DNA of 64,000 nt from Candidatus Aalborgicola danicus (GTDB taxonomy: Bacteria; Pseudomonadota; Gammaproteobacteria; Burkholderiales; Burkholderiaceae_C): positions 124,001 to 188,000 of the forward strand of contig JADJBC010000059.1 in the NCBI GenBank assembly GCA_016703945.1. The letters run 5' to 3'. Position numbers and translations under genes: made by a program. This document shows positions 61,283 through 64,000 of the stretch, piece by piece. Under the pieces are notes generated by a model. That model ran no database searches and had not been told where the DNA came from. It was given only the letters and a program-made list of their open reading frames with translations. Each line of letters starts with the position of its first letter. The first letter of the stretch is position 1.

Positions 61283-63283
61283 CTACTTTTCGGCAATGGA
61301 CTCAACACCGTTCCAGTCTACCGCGAGGTCGCCCTTTTCCATCTCATTGATACGGCCCAGGTAATACGCTGCCACTCGGTCTGTCGGGTCGCGTGCCTGA
61401 ATCGCCCGCCATAAGTCACTGGAGGCCGCCCAGTTTCGCGCCAGATAAAGGTCAATCGCCCGGTCCCCGGTTTCTATGGTCCAAGGGTCGGCGCAGGGTG
61501 TGTACACCTCCACCGGTTTATCCCGCCCCTTGACGCGTACCCGCTCGACACGTCTGAACCCACCACGCTGCGGATTACCCAGCAGGGTTTCGGCACTCAT
61601 CAACAGCGAGGTTCCGTAACGCTTGTTCAGCCCCTCCAATCGCGCCGACAGATTGACCGTGTCGCCCAATGCGGTGTAGTTGAAACGAACCTTGGAACCA
61701 ATATTGCCGACGATCGCTGTTCCACTGTGAACACCAATGCGGGTGTGAACGCTGGGCAAGCCTTTCTCTCTCAATTTGGCATTGATAGCATCTTCTGCGG
61801 CCACCATTTCAACAGCGGCGATGGTGCCCTTGATTCGGTGCTCTGGATCTGGAACCGGTGCACCCCAAAACGCAAACAAGGCGTCACCAATATAGCCCTG
61901 GACCGTACCCCCGTGACGAAAAATAATGTCCGTCATCAAATCAAAGTAAATGTTGAGCAACTGCGCCACTTGCGAGGGCGACAGTTCCTCAGAGATGGAC
62001 GTAAAGTCAGCCAGGTCTGTGAAAAGCGATGTCAACTCGACTTCCTCTCCTCCGGGCTCCAGTTGGGTCGACTGCGACGCCATGCGATCCGCGATGGCCT
62101 GTGGCACGAACAAAGAGAAGGCGGCACGAATGCGGGACTTCTGCCGCATCTCTTCCGTATAGGCCTGCAAGGCCTGGATCAAAAAGGAACTGACTGCCAA
62201 GGCAATCGCGCCGATCACTGGAAGCCAGAGGTTGGCCCCCACGAACAAACCATAACTCAGGCCTGCGACCCCTAGACAGACTGCCATACCCGAGAGCCCG
62301 CTGCGCAACAGCCGAAATTCACCTGGGACAAAGGCGCACCACAGCGAGACCAGCAGCAGCAAAATGCCGCGTGCCCAGGATGGCGCCTCACCCAAGCTAG
62401 CGCGAGTTACCGCGTTGTCGATCATGGTTGCATGGATCTCAACACCAGGCGTCAATCTTCCAGTAAAGGCCGTAAAGGGCGTTGCAAACATATCCACCTG
62501 CGCCAAGCCCACATCGGCTACAGCCTGCGTTTCACGGCCCACGAGCACCAATGCACCTTCAAAGGTGCCCGGCGCAATGGGCTGACCACGTCCCAAAACC
62601 CTAGCGTACGAAACATAGGGAATGGAATGATCAGGGCCAATGAAGCGAATCAACCGGTCTTCTTTCAGCGTGGAGTCGAAGTCAACACCCGGGTTTGCGG
62701 CCCGCATGCGAAACAGGGTTTCCTTCCAGAAAGCATCCCCCGCCATTGGAAAGCGGCGCGCCACCAAATCGGGCTCAAACTCGATGTGTGCCAATCCTAC
62801 TTTGGCGCCTGCTGCAACAAAAGCCGGCAATGGCTCCAGCCGGCTCCAGATGGTGCCGTGTGAGGTGTTTTGCCGTGCAGACGCGGCAATCAACACCACG
62901 TTACCCGCTTGGGCAATCGACTTCTCCAAAGCCGAGTCATCTTCCGGGGTCGTCGGACTATCGAAGACCACATCAAACGCCACAACCGCAGCACCCGCAG
63001 CATGCAACTGGTCTATGAGTTTGGCGTGCAAACGGCGCGGCCAGGGCCAGCGTTCATTGAGTTCAGCCACCGAGCTGTCATCGATTCCGACAATCACAAT
63101 CGGAAGTTTCGACTCACCTGGCGCGGTGACGTAAGTCAGGGCATCAAATCCCCGAAACTCCAGAATTCCCCAAAAACGTGTCTCCGTCAATGCCATGAAC
63201 ATGGCGAACAGCACCAGCGCGCGTACCAGCTTGCCGACCATGGGCGGAAGGTTCCCGGGATTCACCCAGCGCCGGAACTCCAT
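61283..63283 (-). CDS. CHASE2-domain class III adenylate/guanylate cyclase
   Basis: A 666-residue membrane protein. After an N-terminal helix comes an extracytoplasmic CHASE2 domain (about 45-310: FRGFDALTYVTAPGESKLPI; VVAFDVVFDSPTTPEDDSAL). Three membrane helices follow (about 325-390), then a cyclase domain (about 430-610) with FTDLADFTSISEELSPSQVA, GGTVQGYIGDALFAFWGAPV (both metal Asp residues) and FNYTALGDTVNLSARLEGLN. The ATG at 63283 overlaps the upstream gene's stop (TGATG); a GTG at 63295 is an alternative. It is coupled to the outer-membrane protein gene. Confidence 0.9.
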   Translation of the reverse strand: MEFRRWVNPGNLPPMVGKLVRALVLFAMFMALTETRFWGILEFRGFDALTYVTAPGESKLPIVIVGIDDSSVAELNERWPWPRRLHAKLIDQLHAAGAAVVAFDVVFDSPTTPEDDSALEKSIAQAGNVVLIAASARQNTSHGTIWSRLEPLPAFVAAGAKVGLAHIEFEPDLVARRFPMAGDAFWKETLFRMRAANPGVDFDSTLKEDRLIRFIGPDHSIPYVSYARVLGRGQPIAPGTFEGALVLVGRETQAVADVGLAQVDMFATPFTAFTGRLTPGVEIHATMIDNAVTRASLGEAPSWARGILLLLVSLWCAFVPGEFRLLRSGLSGMAVCLGVAGLSYGLFVGANLWLPVIGAIALAVSSFLIQALQAYTEEMRQKSRIRAAFSLFVPQAIADRMASQSTQLEPGGEEVELTSLFTDLADFTSISEELSPSQVAQLLNIYFDLMTDIIFRHGGTVQGYIGDALFAFWGAPVPDPEHRIKGTIAAVEMVAAEDAINAKLREKGLPSVHTRIGVHSGTAIVGNIGSKVRFNYTALGDTVNLSARLEGLNKRYGTSLLMSAETLLGNPQRGGFRRVERVRVKGRDKPVEVYTPCADPWTIETGDRAIDLYLARNWAASSDLWRAIQARDPTDRVAAYYLGRINEMEKGDLAVDWNGVESIAEK

Positions 63284-64000
63284 CAAAAGCGCCACGCGCC
63301 GCGCACGCCCACGGCAACAGACTCGTCCTTGCGGCCCAGCCCCTTGGCAGAGACTTCAAACAGTTTGCGTTTGCTGGCGTCCTGCCATGTGGCGTTGACC
63401 GACACATCCCAGTCCGGGTCCAGCACCTGCGATCCCGCATCATTCACGCTGCGTTCGCTGCGACCAGCGGCGTAGGCATGCAGCACCCAACGTTGTGGTG
63501 CAAACCAGGTGATGCCCAGACCCAAGGTATGTTTTGGAAACCGTGGCAACAAAGCCCCGGGATACACCGTGTTGGTAGTTTCGGCTCGAACATAACTCGC
63601 AGTCCAGCTCAGGTGTTCGGTGGCGATCTGCTCAAACACCACACCAGCCGACTGGACCCGACCTGCCGCAAAGGTCGATGACCCTTCCAAAGCCTCCGGC
63701 GACTCAAAGGCACTCACGCTTTGTTGTCGCAGGCGGTCATACTGCGCCAGGCTGGAAGTGGCGTTGAGCAGGCTGCCATCGCTGTCGTGCAGATTGTCGA
63801 TGTCGCGGTGATCGGCAAATACGGTCAAAAATCCTGCGCCCTTCATCTCCCATTCGCCTTGAGCCCGCAGGCGCTTGAGTTTGCCGCCGGGCTGCAGTCC
63901 TGGCACATCCAGTGAAATACCCACGGTGTCGAGCGGTGCCAGGCTGACCGATGTGGCAGGCCGCATGGCTTCCTGCCACGCAATGCGGTAGGTGTTAGCC
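63283..64000 (-). CDS. Outer-membrane beta-barrel protein, C-terminal part
   Basis: About 238 codons of a protein that begins beyond the right edge. Alternating beta-strand patterns are typical of an outer-membrane barrel (LSWTASYVRAETTNTVYPGA, FPKHTLGLGITWFAPQRWVL, WDVSVNATWQDASKRKLFEV). The protein ends in Phe (VRGAWRF), the usual barrel C-terminal residue. It is translationally coupled to the CHASE2 cyclase gene downstream. The family cannot be named from this part alone. Confidence 0.65.
   Translation of the reverse strand, partial: ANTYRIAWQEAMRPATSVSLAPLDTVGISLDVPGLQPGGKLKRLRAQGEWEMKGAGFLTVFADHRDIDNLHDSDGSLLNATSSLAQYDRLRQQSVSAFESPEALEGSSTFAAGRVQSAGVVFEQIATEHLSWTASYVRAETTNTVYPGALLPRFPKHTLGLGITWFAPQRWVLHAYAAGRSERSVNDAGSQVLDPDWDVSVNATWQDASKRKLFEVSAKGLGRKDESVAVGVRGAWRF

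Noticed and set aside
1..64000. CRISPR array, prophage, integron or insertion sequence with transposase
   Set aside because: No regularly spaced direct repeats, integrase, transposase or phage structural gene was found; the repeats seen are short dispersed palindromes.

Overview
The window is a chromosomal segment of a betaproteobacterium, most likely Burkholderiales/Comamonadaceae (Rhodoferax- or Polaromonas-like). This rests on gene order (tpiA-secG-tRNA-Leu-nuoABCDE, rpsO-pnp, pmbA/darP/mog), GC-rich codon use, and dispersed intergenic repeats that I recall from that family. No CRISPR array, prophage, transposase or plasmid replication gene was seen.

Layout. 1-5.3 kb, minus strand: start of the complex I operon (nuoA-E), tRNA-Leu(GAG), secG, tpiA and a quinone oxidoreductase. 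5.3-12.1 kb: pnp, rpsO with a strong terminator, a periplasmic binding protein, a small Hsp20, a near-pure poly-G tract beside a REP-like palindrome, tsaD and a GNAT acetyltransferase. 12.1-31.1 kb: a nitrate/nitrite assimilation locus with a NasT-like ANTAR antiterminator, nrtABC, a PAS-GGDEF-EAL protein, narK, a PP2C phosphatase/protein kinase fusion, a second ANTAR protein fused to two NarX-like sensor modules, nirB, a secreted NarX-like protein, nirD and nasA. ybiB and cobA (siroheme supply) follow at 34.3-36.0 kb. 31.1-46.3 kb: mixed accessory genes (DUF2177 protein, secreted proteins, SPFH/RHH operon, 7TM histidine kinase, VOC protein, BaiN-type flavoprotein, LD-carboxypeptidase, GNAT remnant, sialidase-like protein). 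46.3-53.3 kb: housekeeping genes (rpsU, yqeY, pmbA, darP, mog, cysE, trmJ, suhB). 53.3-64 kb: a signalling operon (CheY-like, CheC-like, two GGDEF proteins), an RCC1-repeat secreted protein, a YciH/SUI1 protein, a CHASE2 adenylate cyclase and the end of an outer-membrane protein gene.

How the nitrate locus appears to work. nrtA, narK and nirB each have a sigma-54 type -24/-12 element (GG-N10-GC). The nrtA and nirB leaders begin, at the predicted start site, with two hairpins whose six-base loops have A at position 1 and G at position 4, the known ANTAR-protein recognition pattern. In the nrtA leader the second hairpin overlaps a strong intrinsic terminator, so the two folds exclude each other. 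An ANTAR gene lies next to each leader. This suggests nitrogen control at initiation (sigma-54) plus nitrate control at antitermination. The second ANTAR protein has an unusual architecture: pseudo-receiver, ANTAR, then two NarX-like P-box modules.

Several repeat families run through the window. One of about 50 bp has eight good copies and two weaker ones; four good copies lie in frame inside coding regions. A palindromic family of about 90 bp lies inside the kinase gene and inside nasA. nasA carries two single-base frameshifts that look like lost bases in homopolymers, so sequencing error and true inactivation are both open.
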